Shown here in pieces: positions 8,378 through 16,107 of a DNA stretch of 64,000 nt; within the stretch, counting starts at the first letter, position 1; every line of letters begins with the position of its first letter. The stretch is from Herbihabitans rhizosphaerae (lineage in GTDB: Bacteria > Actinomycetota > Actinomycetes > Mycobacteriales > Pseudonocardiaceae), in assembly GCF_004216555.1 (NCBI RefSeq), contig NZ_SGWQ01000017.1, positions 1-64,000 of the forward strand, read 5' to 3'. The notes beneath the pieces are model-generated. The model was given only the letters and a program-made list of their open reading frames with translations, was not told where the DNA came from and did no database searches. The position numbers and the translations under genes were made by a program.

Positions 8378-9315
8378 CGGTCGCCCCAGCGCCCGCCGGG
8401 CGGGACCGGCGAACCCCCGACGGTCGCCGGTCCCGCCGTTCCAGCACGCCGTGGAACCAAAGACTCGCGCCGTACCTGCTGGTGCTGCCGAACATGGCGA
8501 TCTTCGGCGTGTTCATCCTGTATCCGGCGGTCAACGGCTTCAACATCAGCCGGTTCGACAGCACCAACGCGCGCACGTTCACTCCGGTCGGCACGCAGAA
8601 CTACGAGCGGCTGTTCAGCGACGCGGAGTTCTTCGACGCCGCCCGCGCCACCGCGATCTTCGTGTTCGCCTTCGTGGTGTTGTCCACGGTGCTGTCGATC
8701 GCGCTCGCGCTCCTGCTGACCCAGCCGATCAAGGGGCGCACGTTCTTCCGGGCCGCGTTCTTCCTGCCGGTGCTGCTGTCGCCGGTGGTCGTCGGGCTGA
8801 TCTGGAGCTGGATCCTGGAGCGGCAGTCCGGCGCGTTGAACTCGCTGCTCGGCGGCATCGGGCTGCCGGAACCCGGCTGGCTCGTGGACGGGCCGCTGGC
8901 ACTCGGCGTGACGATCTTCGTCGGCACCTGGATGCACGTCGGGTTCTACACCTTGATCATGATGGCCGGGCTGCAGGCGATCGACCAGTCGTACTACGAG
9001 GCCGCGCGGATGGACGGCGCGACGAGCTGGCAGCAGTTCCGGCACATCACGCTGCCTCTGTTGCGCCCCACCATGTTCGTGGTGATCATCCTGTCCATGA
9101 TCGCCGGGTTCCAGGCGTTCGACTTCATCTACACGCTCACCGGCGGCGGGCCGCTCGGCGCCACCACGCTGATGGTGCAGTACATCTACGAGCACGCGTT
9201 CCGCACGCCGATCCAGTACGGGCTGGCGGCGGCCGGCTCGGTGATCCTGTTCGTCACGATCTTCGGGCTCACCGTGCTGAACTTCCTGTACGGGCGGCGC
9301 AAGGAGTCCGTATGA
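8374..9315 (+). CDS. Sugar ABC transporter permease (MalF-type)
   Basis: 313 residues; the ATG overlaps the binding-protein stop (ATGA, 8374-8377). After a basic, cytoplasmic N-terminus there are six hydrophobic segments, the first being YLLVLPNMAIFGVFILYP. The EAA loop that contacts the ATPase is clear: YYEAARMDGATSWQQFRHIT followed by LPLLRP. It forms the membrane channel together with the next gene product. Substrate specificity within the carbohydrate uptake family 1 cannot be told from the permease. Confidence 0.95.
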   Translation: MTVAPAPAGRDRRTPDGRRSRRSSTPWNQRLAPYLLVLPNMAIFGVFILYPAVNGFNISRFDSTNARTFTPVGTQNYERLFSDAEFFDAARATAIFVFAFVVLSTVLSIALALLLTQPIKGRTFFRAAFFLPVLLSPVVVGLIWSWILERQSGALNSLLGGIGLPEPGWLVDGPLALGVTIFVGTWMHVGFYTLIMMAGLQAIDQSYYEAARMDGATSWQQFRHITLPLLRPTMFVVIILSMIAGFQAFDFIYTLTGGGPLGATTLMVQYIYEHAFRTPIQYGLAAAGSVILFVTIFGLTVLNFLYGRRKESV

Positions 9316-9325
9316 AGGTGACGCC

Positions 9326-10207
9326 GTGATCGGGCTCCGCAACAAGAAGGCCGTGGGCAGGCCGACGTGGACCGGCTCGTCCGGTGCGCGCCCGCCGAGT
9401 GTCGGGCGGGTGCTGGTGTACGTCGCGCTGATCGCGCTGACGCTGTTGTTCCTCGCGCCGGTGATCTGGGCGGTGCTCTCGTCGTTCAAGTCGCGCAACG
9501 AGTTGGCCGAGCGGCCGCCGTCGTTGCTGCCGGACAGCCTCGGGCTGGACAACTACACCGAGGCGTTGTCCCGCTTCGACTTCACGACCTACGTGTCCAA
9601 CAGCGCGATCGTGACGGTCAGCGCGACGGTGCTGACCTTGGCGATCAACGCGATGGCCGCCTACGCCCTGGCGAAGTACAACTTCCGTGGTCGCAACCTG
9701 CTGTTCCTGATCACGCTCGGCACGATCATGATCCCGTTGCAGATTATCCTGATCCCGTTGCAACAGGTGGCCTCCGATCTCGGCATGACCAACTCGCTGC
9801 TCGGGATGATCATCCCGCCGGCCGCCACGCCGACCGGGGTTTTCCTGTTGCGCCAGTACATGTTGACGATTCCGGACGAGCTGATCGAGTCCGCGCGCAT
9901 CGACGGCGCCGGCGAGTTCCGCATCTTCCTGCGGATCATCCTGCCGCTGTGCAAGGCGCCGCTGGCGGTGGTGACGATCTTCTCGGTGATCTGGCGGTGG
10001 AACGACTTCCTCTGGCCGCTGGTGATCGCGCAGTCGCAGGACCTCTACACACTGCCGGTGGCGTTGGCCCAGTTCAACAGCGAGGAGGTCGTGCCGTTCA
10101 ACTACATCCTGGCGATGTCGGTGGTCAGTATGGTGCCGGTGATCCTGATCTTCCTGGTCATGCAGCGGCACATCGTGCGCGGCATCGCACAGACCGGCTT
10201 GAAGTAG
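9326..10207 (+). CDS. Sugar ABC transporter permease (MalG-type)
   Basis: 293 residues from GTG 9326. A six-codon ATG frame just before it (9312) ends at once and is not a better start. Six membrane segments are visible, the first at about residues 25-47, and the EAA-type loop reads ELIESARIDGAGEFRIFLRI. It pairs with the upstream permease. It is the last gene of the transporter operon; the next gene lies convergently three bases after the stop, with no room for a separate terminator between them. Confidence 0.95.
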   Translation: MIGLRNKKAVGRPTWTGSSGARPPSVGRVLVYVALIALTLLFLAPVIWAVLSSFKSRNELAERPPSLLPDSLGLDNYTEALSRFDFTTYVSNSAIVTVSATVLTLAINAMAAYALAKYNFRGRNLLFLITLGTIMIPLQIILIPLQQVASDLGMTNSLLGMIIPPAATPTGVFLLRQYMLTIPDELIESARIDGAGEFRIFLRIILPLCKAPLAVVTIFSVIWRWNDFLWPLVIAQSQDLYTLPVALAQFNSEEVVPFNYILAMSVVSMVPVILIFLVMQRHIVRGIAQTGLK

Positions 10208-10209
10208 GT

Positions 10210-10383
10210 CTAGCTGGTGCGCAGCAACGTCGCGATCGCCGAGGTCGGGAACACCAGCACGGGACCGGTGGGGTTCTTGGAATCACGCACGGCCGCTCGT
10301 TCGGGTGCGTGGCCGAGCTCCACGCACTCGGCGTTCGAGCCGCTCAAGCTGGACTTGCGCCAAGTGATCGAGGTCAGGTCCAT
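10210..10383 (-). CDS. DUF397 domain small protein
   Basis: 57 residues from ATG 10381-10383 with GAGG five bases upstream, too short for usual length cut-offs. The sequence is a textbook DUF397 protein: TSITWRKSSLSGSNAECVEL, then VRDSKNPTGPVLVF. DUF397 proteins occur only in actinobacteria and are almost always encoded directly beside an XRE regulator, as here (7-bp gap). Characterised or proposed pairs act in developmental regulation, or as toxin-antitoxin-like or antagonist partners of the regulator. The exact role here is unknown. Confidence 0.95.
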   Translation of the reverse strand: MDLTSITWRKSSLSGSNAECVELGHAPERAAVRDSKNPTGPVLVFPTSAIATLLRTS

Positions 10384-10390
10384 CTCGTCC

Positions 10391-11239
10391 TCACTGCCGT
10401 TCGTATTCGCGGGCGATCGCCGCCACGAAATCCATCGACATACCGGGGCTGAGCGCGGCCTTGGTGAGCTTATCCGCTTCCCGGCGGAACAGCGCCACGT
10501 GATCGGGCTGCTCCAGGAAGAGGCCGGAGATCTTGTGGTCGAGGTAGATCACGGAATTGTGATTGGCGAACTCGATGATGTGGAACGTGCCGTCGAGCGC
10601 GGCATGACCGCCCTGTTCGAACGGCAGAACCTGAATAGTGATCTTGCGTTCCTCGGCGGCCTCCTGGATGGTGCGCAACTGGCGGGCCATGATCTTGGGC
10701 GAGCCGAGCACGCGGCGCAGCACCGTCTCGTCCATGATCGCGTGCAGCAGCGGCGGCTCCTCCTTGGACAGGATCACCTGCCGGGCCATGCGCGCGGCCA
10801 CTCGCGTGTCGACGTCGTCGAACGCGACGTTGCACGAGTACATCAGCGCGCGGGCGTAGTCGGCGTTCTGCAGCAGGCCGGGGATGACCAGCGGCTGAGC
10901 GGTGAAGATCGCGGTGGCGTCGCGCTCGATGCGCAGCAGCGTCTTGGACTCGTTGGACAGCGCGGTCTGGTTCTCCCAGTAGCCGAGGTCGTCGGTGCGC
11001 TCGGCCATCTTCAGCAGCCGGTCACGGTCCTTGCCGATCACGCGGTACACGACGAGCAGCGAGGCGACGTCGGCCGGCTTGATCGCCTGCTTGCCGGTCT
11101 CCATCCTGGAGATCTTCGACGCCTGCCAACCGAGTTCCTTCGCTACTTTGGCGCAGCTGAATCCGGCGGCCTCGCGCAACGCGCGCAGTTCACCGCCGAG
11201 GCCGCGACCGGTCATGGTCGCCTGCTTGGATGCGGTCAC
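10391..11239 (-). CDS. XRE family regulator, Scr1/DUF5753 type
   Basis: 282 residues from GTG 11237-11239 with GGAGG four bases upstream; a Met at residue 9 is an alternative start. The N-terminal helix-turn-helix (residues about 14-70) reads ELRALREAAGFSCAKVAKEL and GWQASKISRMETGK. The rest matches the DUF5753 ligand-binding-like domain: PLVIPGLLQNADYARAL, DETVLRRVLGSP and KITIQVLPFEQGGHAALDG. Such proteins regulate development or secondary metabolism in streptomycetes and relatives and act with the adjacent DUF397 partner. The two genes form one short operon. Confidence 0.95.
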   Translation of the reverse strand: MTASKQATMTGRGLGGELRALREAAGFSCAKVAKELGWQASKISRMETGKQAIKPADVASLLVVYRVIGKDRDRLLKMAERTDDLGYWENQTALSNESKTLLRIERDATAIFTAQPLVIPGLLQNADYARALMYSCNVAFDDVDTRVAARMARQVILSKEEPPLLHAIMDETVLRRVLGSPKIMARQLRTIQEAAEERKITIQVLPFEQGGHAALDGTFHIIEFANHNSVIYLDHKISGLFLEQPDHVALFRREADKLTKAALSPGMSMDFVAAIAREYERQ

Positions 11240-11322
11240 GATTCCTCCCAGTTTTCGCAGGGAGTCCCATCCTCCTCGCTACATAGCGATTACGCATTCA
11301 CTCGATCGCGTAGTTGTGCCTC

Positions 11323-11342
11323 GAATCGCAACGTTGCGATTC
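11323..11342. promoter_or_regulatory. Perfect 20-bp palindrome between the XRE gene and a divergent gene
   Basis: GAATCGCAACGTTGCGATTC reads identically on both strands and lies 40 bp before the GTG start at 11382 and 84 bp before the XRE start. It could be an operator for either promoter. Its core GCAACGTTGC also recurs elsewhere in the window, mostly inside genes, so it may instead belong to a genome-wide motif. Confidence 0.6.
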
Positions 11343-11381
11343 TGGTGAACTGCGAACGCAACGGAGAAGAGAGGCGCCGAG

Positions 11382-14006
11382 GTGACCGACCGGACCGTAC
11401 ATTCCTTGGACCGCAACGGTTTTGTGCGCGACTGGCTGATCGTCGGCGCGTGGTCGGAACCGGTGGCCGAGCTACCCCGGCTCCTCGACGAGGGCGGAAC
11501 GCCGTGGGGTGAGGGTGGACGCTGGGTACTCACCAATGGTCCGGACGTGACACCGCTGAAGCGCCGGCTTCACGATCTGCGACCGCTTCGGGCGGATCAG
11601 CCGGTGCCCGAGGTGGTCGAGGGCGGCGAGGTCGCCTACACCGGGCCGACCGGGGTGTCCCACGTCGACTACTGGCGGCGGGCGCACACGGCGGCCGACG
11701 GTCTGGTCGACTGGAGCGAGTTCTGCTTCACGCCGTCCTACCGCACCGCGATCGCGGCCACCTGCCTCGAGGTCGACCAGGCCGAGTGGCGCACGCTGCG
11801 GGTCGCCTCGACCGGGCCGGTATTGGTGCACGTGAACGGGAAGCTGGTCGCGTCCCTGGTCGCGGTGAGCTACATGGAGCCGATCGAGCACGACGTCCGG
11901 GTGTGGCTGCCGTCCGGGACGAGCGCGGTCGCGGTGTGCTCGTGGCAGGTCGGGTTCCGCGAGTGCCGGCAGGTGCTGCGGATGGCCGTGGCCGGCCTGC
12001 CGGTGCGGGTCGTGCTGCCCAGCCCGGGCGCGGACGAGCGGATCAGCGCGGTGGCCGAGCAGCTGCTGGACGCGGTCGGCACGCCGCGGTGGGGGCTGAC
12101 CGAGCCGGAGGTGGAGCTGACCGGCCCGGACGGTCTGGCCCTGCGGGTGCGGCGCGGGCCCACCGAGGACCGGGTGCTGCTGAACGGCGGTCGCGCCACG
12201 GTGAAGCTGGCCACGGCGGAGGACGACGGCGGCGCGTCGGCGTCCATGCTGAGTACCGGCGAGCTGACCGTGCGGGTCGCGATCGACCACGACGCCGCGC
12301 CGGTCTTCCGTGAGCTTCCGGTCGCCCGGCTGCCGTCGCGGCGGCGCGGTGAGGCGTCCGGCTCACCAGAACAGTGGCGTGACGAACTGCTGCGGCACGC
12401 CGAGTCCGGGCCCAACGGGGCGGCGGCTGAGCTGGCCGCGGCGGCGTTGCGCGAGGACCACGTGCTCCGCGCCGATCGGCTGGACCGTCCACTGTGGATG
12501 ATCGACAACCGGGCGGACTGCGCCGACTTCGAGATCCTCGGGTTGATGCACCTGTGGCACCGGGTGCCCGCCGAGCGGTGGCCGGACGGGCTGCGCGCGC
12601 GGGTGCGGGAGTCGTTGCTCGGCATGAAGTACTGGATCGACCAGCCCGGCCTCGACGCGATGTGCTACTTCACCGAGAACCACCAGTTCGTCTGGCATGT
12701 CGCGGAATACCTTGTGGGACAGGCGTTCTCGGGCGAGGAGTTCACCAACGCCGGCCGGTCGGGGCAGCGGCACGCCGAGCACGGCGGCGCGCTCGCCCGG
12801 GAGTGGATCACCAGGAAGCTGGCCGGCGGATACAGCGAGTTCGACTCGAACGCCTATCTGGCGATCGACGTGTTCGCGCTGGTGTCGCTGGTGGAGTTCG
12901 CGCCGGAGGAGGACCTGGTCGAGCTGGCCGCCGGACTGTTGGACAAGACACTGTTCACCTTGGCGTGCAACTCCTGGCGCGGTTCGCACGTCAGCGCGCA
13001 CGGCCGGTCCTACGTGCAGACCCAGCGGTCCGCGCGGTTCGAGGAGACCGCGTCGATCATGTGGGTCTGCTGGGGCAACGGTGCGTTGAACAGCGCGACG
13101 TTGCCCGCAACGGCGCTGGCCACCGCGCAACGTTACGAACTGCCCGACGCGATTCGCAACGCGGCGCGGCCACCGGAGGGGGAGTGGCTCGGGCGGCAGC
13201 ACTACCGAGGTGACTACCGGCAGCACCACGACCTGCTGTCCCGGCCGTACGAGTCGGATCTGCTGGTGTACAAGACCAAGCACGTGATGCTGTCGTCGGT
13301 GCAGGACTACCGGTTCGGCCTGCCCGGCCTGCAGGAGTACATCTGGGGTGCCGCGCTCGGGCCGGAGACACAGGTCTACGTGACGCACGCGCCGAACGAG
13401 GCCACGCACTCCTCGGCTCGCCCGAACGCCTGGGCCGGCAACCGGATCCTGCCGAGAGTCCGCCAGCACCGCGACACCGTGCTGGCGCTCTACCGGATCC
13501 CGCAGGACGATCCCATGGGCTACACGCACGCCTGGTTCCCACTGTCCACAGTGGACGATTGGACCGTGAGCGGGTCGTGGATCGCCGCGCGTGTCGACGA
13601 CGGGTACCTCGCACTGTCCACACAGGACGGTGTGCGGATCGTGGAGCGCGGCCCGAACGCCTACCAGGAGCTGCGCGCGGCCGGATCGGGCACCGCGTGG
13701 GTGTGCGTGGTCGGGGACGCCGATCGGGACGGCGACTTCACCGAGTTCGTCGGTGCGCTCGGCGAGCCGCAGTTCGGCGACGGCGCGGTGGGCTACCAGA
13801 CCCGTGGCGGCGCCACCCTGGAACTGAGCTGGGACGGCCCGTTCACGGTGGACAGCCGGCCGGCCGATCTGGACGAACATGGCGTGCCGGTGCGGCCGCC
13901 ACACCTGGAGAACCCGTTGTGTCAGGTGCCGTTCGGTGCGACTGAACTGGTACTGGGGGAGCAGCGTGTCGACCTGCGGCGCGGCCGTCCGGTGCGTCGC
14001 GGCTGA
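11382..14006 (+). CDS. Large protein of unknown function, possibly alpha/alpha-toroid carbohydrate-active
   Basis: 874 residues from GTG 11382 with GAGAGG upstream. I do not recognise a characterised family with confidence. The first 200 residues look like a beta-rich domain (FCFTPSYRTAIAATCLEV, VLVHVNGKLVASLVAV), as in the non-catalytic domains of glycosidases. The centre (about 390-620) is helical with repeated aromatic motifs (MIDNRADCADFEILGLMHLW, CYFTENHQFVWHVAEYLVGQ, YSEFDSNAYLAIDVFAL), which recalls the (alpha/alpha)6 barrels of glycoside hydrolases and polysaccharide lyases. The C-terminus is again beta-rich. There is no signal peptide. The assignment is inference from pattern only. 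Confidence 0.7.
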   Translation: MTDRTVHSLDRNGFVRDWLIVGAWSEPVAELPRLLDEGGTPWGEGGRWVLTNGPDVTPLKRRLHDLRPLRADQPVPEVVEGGEVAYTGPTGVSHVDYWRRAHTAADGLVDWSEFCFTPSYRTAIAATCLEVDQAEWRTLRVASTGPVLVHVNGKLVASLVAVSYMEPIEHDVRVWLPSGTSAVAVCSWQVGFRECRQVLRMAVAGLPVRVVLPSPGADERISAVAEQLLDAVGTPRWGLTEPEVELTGPDGLALRVRRGPTEDRVLLNGGRATVKLATAEDDGGASASMLSTGELTVRVAIDHDAAPVFRELPVARLPSRRRGEASGSPEQWRDELLRHAESGPNGAAAELAAAALREDHVLRADRLDRPLWMIDNRADCADFEILGLMHLWHRVPAERWPDGLRARVRESLLGMKYWIDQPGLDAMCYFTENHQFVWHVAEYLVGQAFSGEEFTNAGRSGQRHAEHGGALAREWITRKLAGGYSEFDSNAYLAIDVFALVSLVEFAPEEDLVELAAGLLDKTLFTLACNSWRGSHVSAHGRSYVQTQRSARFEETASIMWVCWGNGALNSATLPATALATAQRYELPDAIRNAARPPEGEWLGRQHYRGDYRQHHDLLSRPYESDLLVYKTKHVMLSSVQDYRFGLPGLQEYIWGAALGPETQVYVTHAPNEATHSSARPNAWAGNRILPRVRQHRDTVLALYRIPQDDPMGYTHAWFPLSTVDDWTVSGSWIAARVDDGYLALSTQDGVRIVERGPNAYQELRAAGSGTAWVCVVGDADRDGDFTEFVGALGEPQFGDGAVGYQTRGGATLELSWDGPFTVDSRPADLDEHGVPVRPPHLENPLCQVPFGATELVLGEQRVDLRRGRPVRRG

Positions 14007-14640
14007 CGGGCACCGGGTTTTCGTCCGGCGTCAGGATCTGCAGGCACACCACGTCCGACCGCCGACCGAACCGCTTGCGCGGGAACCCGGCGAACACCGT
14101 CCTGCCGGGCGCGGCCGCGTGCCGACCGTAGCGCATTCGATTGCGGTGGAAGGAAATCGTGCGCCGCAATGCCACCGCGTTCAGCACGGCGACGGCCGCG
14201 CCCGCGGTGTTGTTGAACAGGTCCTGCGCCTCGCAGACGCCGACGCCGGTCGCGCCCTGCAGGACCTCGATCAACGCGCTTACCCCCGTGCTGATCAGCA
14301 GCACGGGGATCCCTCTTCGGGTGGCCAGCGTGCCGAAGAACCCGAACGGCACGAGCATCGCGAAGTTCAGCAGTTGTTGCGCGCCGCTCAACGAGAAGGT
14401 GTTGGCACGGCAGCCGTCGATCATCTGGCGCGGGTGCACCGGGTTCACCCCGAACCTGGCCAGCGTCACCGAGAGGGCCAGCGCCAGGCCGACCGCGGCG
14501 ATCAGCGACGGTCCGCGCGCCCAGCCGAACCGGTCGGCGGCGAACCACGCGACGGCTCCGAAGCCGACGCCACTGCCGATCAGCGTGGGCAGCACGCCCG
14601 GCTGATCGACGAGCGCATCGGTCAGCGCATCGCGAAGCAT
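13843..14640 (-). CDS. VanZ-like membrane protein
   Basis: 265 residues from ATG 14638-14640 with GGAGG ten bases upstream. Hydrophobic helices cover about residues 15-160, with the VanZ-type signature QQLLNFAMLVPFGFFG and ALIEVLQGATGVG. The last 90 residues are Pro/Arg-rich and encoded antisense to the end of the neighbouring 874-residue gene (164-bp overlap). That tail may have been acquired when an original stop was lost. VanZ-like proteins are integral membrane proteins of uncertain function; one founder lowers teicoplanin sensitivity. No resistance cluster is nearby. Confidence 0.75.
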   Translation of the reverse strand: MLRDALTDALVDQPGVLPTLIGSGVGFGAVAWFAADRFGWARGPSLIAAVGLALALSVTLARFGVNPVHPRQMIDGCRANTFSLSGAQQLLNFAMLVPFGFFGTLATRRGIPVLLISTGVSALIEVLQGATGVGVCEAQDLFNNTAGAAVAVLNAVALRRTISFHRNRMRYGRHAAAPGRTVFAGFPRKRFGRRSDVVCLQILTPDENPVPVSRDAPDGRAAGRHAAPPVPVQSHRTAPDTTGSPGVAAAPARHVRPDRPAGCPP

Positions 14641-14935
14641 CAGGATGCCACCTCCCCGATCTCCGGCGCATCCGATGGCCGAACGTAACGGGGAAGGTCA
14701 ACATCAGGTTGGCTTCTCGGCGAATACCCGGCTACACGCGCAAAGCGCCGAGCGAACTCTTGGCACGGCTGCCAGAAACACCCGATCCAGGTGTGGCGAC
14801 CGTCTCATCAACCTTGACGCGAAAGGTACGCGATCTGAGGTACCGGAATCTCCGGTGCTCGCCCGATGACCCGTTGCGCGCACGGCGCCACGATGCGTCG
14901 CAACAAGGCCACCTCGATCGCAACGGAGCGACCCA

Positions 14936-15250
14936 TTGAGCACGTTCACCACAAGCCGCATCGCAACGGTCGCCGGACTCGTCGCCGGTGCGGCCGGCAT
15001 CGGCGTTCAGGCGATGGCCGGTGTCGCGATGCCCGCCATCCCGCCCGGTGCGGTGTTCCTCGTCGTCGCCGCGATCCTCGTGGCCACGGACGCGCGGCGG
15101 TGGGCGATGGTCGTCGGTGCGCTCGCCGGCCTGACCGAGGTGGGCGGCCACTTCGCCGTCGGATCCTCGGCCGCGCTCGTCGACCTGGACGCGATCGGCG
15201 TGTTCGCCGGGACCTGGGTCCGGCTGCTCGGTGTTGACCGCATCTCGGCG
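14936..15250 (+). pseudogene. Truncated small membrane protein gene
   Basis: A TTG at 14936 with GGAG eight bases upstream opens a frame that encodes about 100 plausible membrane-protein residues: hydrophobic stretches at VAGLVAGAAGIGVQAMAG, AVFLVVAAILVAT and a WAMVVGALAGLTEVGGHF segment. After IGVFAGTWVRLLG the frame enters the 3' end of the opposing methyltransferase gene and stays open to 16063, where the encoded sequence is basic antisense nonsense. The last membrane helix expected at this point seems to be missing. The simplest reading is a 3'-truncated gene joined to unrelated DNA. The product may still be made as an abnormal fusion. Confidence 0.55.
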
Positions 15251-16045
15251 TCAGGGTTTGCGGCCGACCACTCCGTAGCCGGGGAAGTCCTCGTGCTCAG
15301 GCTTCGGCGGGTCCTCGGGGTGCCACAGCGGCACCTTCACCAGGCCGGGCTCCACCAGTTCGAGCCCGGCCAGCAAGGGTTCGATCGCGGCTCGGTCGCG
15401 CAGGCTGACCGGGTTCGCCGCGCCCTTGTACACCGCCTGGAACCGCTCCAGTTCCTCGGCGGGCCGGCCGATCGGGCTCATGTGCGACAGCGCGATGTAG
15501 CTTCCCGGCACGAGCGCGTCGCGGTAGCCGGCCACGATCTCCGCCGGCCGGTCGGAGTCGGGCACGAAGTGCAACACCGCGGACATCAGTACCGCGACCG
15601 GTTGATCGAGGTCGAGCAACTCGGCGGAGGCGGTCAGCACGCGGTCCACGTCGCGCATGTCGGCGCGCACGGACGACGCGTTGTCGTTGTCCGCCAACAG
15701 AAGCCGGGCGTGCTCGTAGGCCACCGGGTCCACGTCGACGTAGACCACCTTGGCCTCGGGTGCGGCCGTCTGCGCGATCTCGTGCACGTTGCCGACCGTC
15801 GGCACGCCGGACCCCAGATCGAGGAACTGGCGCATCCCGGCACCGCACAGGTACGTGACCGCCCTGCGCAGCCAGGCCCGGTTGGTGCGCGCGCCGGTGG
15901 TCGTGAACGGCATCGCGGCGATCGCCTTCTCGGCGGCCTCCCGGTCGACGGCGAAGTTGTGCCCGCCGCCGAGGTAGTAGTCGTACATGCGAGCCGCGCT
16001 CGGCTTGGACAGGTCGACCGACTCTGGCACCCACTCGGAATCCAT
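15251..16045 (-). CDS. SAM-dependent methyltransferase, SAV2177 (DUF574) family
   Basis: 264 residues from ATG 16043-16045, which has GGGGAGG upstream; longer in-frame starts give no family-like sequence. The family signature is complete: DLSKPSAARMYDYYLGGGHN at the N-terminus, the SAM-binding FLDLGSGVPTVGNVHE, VYVDVDPVAYEHAR, and SAVLHFVPD. These proteins are abundant, paralogous and almost restricted to actinomycetes. They have the class I methyltransferase fold, but their substrates are mostly unknown. It ends on the antisense side of a truncated gene. No obvious partner gene is adjacent. Confidence 0.93.
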   Translation of the reverse strand: MDSEWVPESVDLSKPSAARMYDYYLGGGHNFAVDREAAEKAIAAMPFTTTGARTNRAWLRRAVTYLCGAGMRQFLDLGSGVPTVGNVHEIAQTAAPEAKVVYVDVDPVAYEHARLLLADNDNASSVRADMRDVDRVLTASAELLDLDQPVAVLMSAVLHFVPDSDRPAEIVAGYRDALVPGSYIALSHMSPIGRPAEELERFQAVYKGAANPVSLRDRAAIEPLLAGLELVEPGLVKVPLWHPEDPPKPEHEDFPGYGVVGRKP

Positions 16046-16107
16046 GCCGCTCCTCCCCGATGAGGCGTCACCTTGATCAAACCGGCTCGGCGGGGGCGTG
16101 GCAAGCG

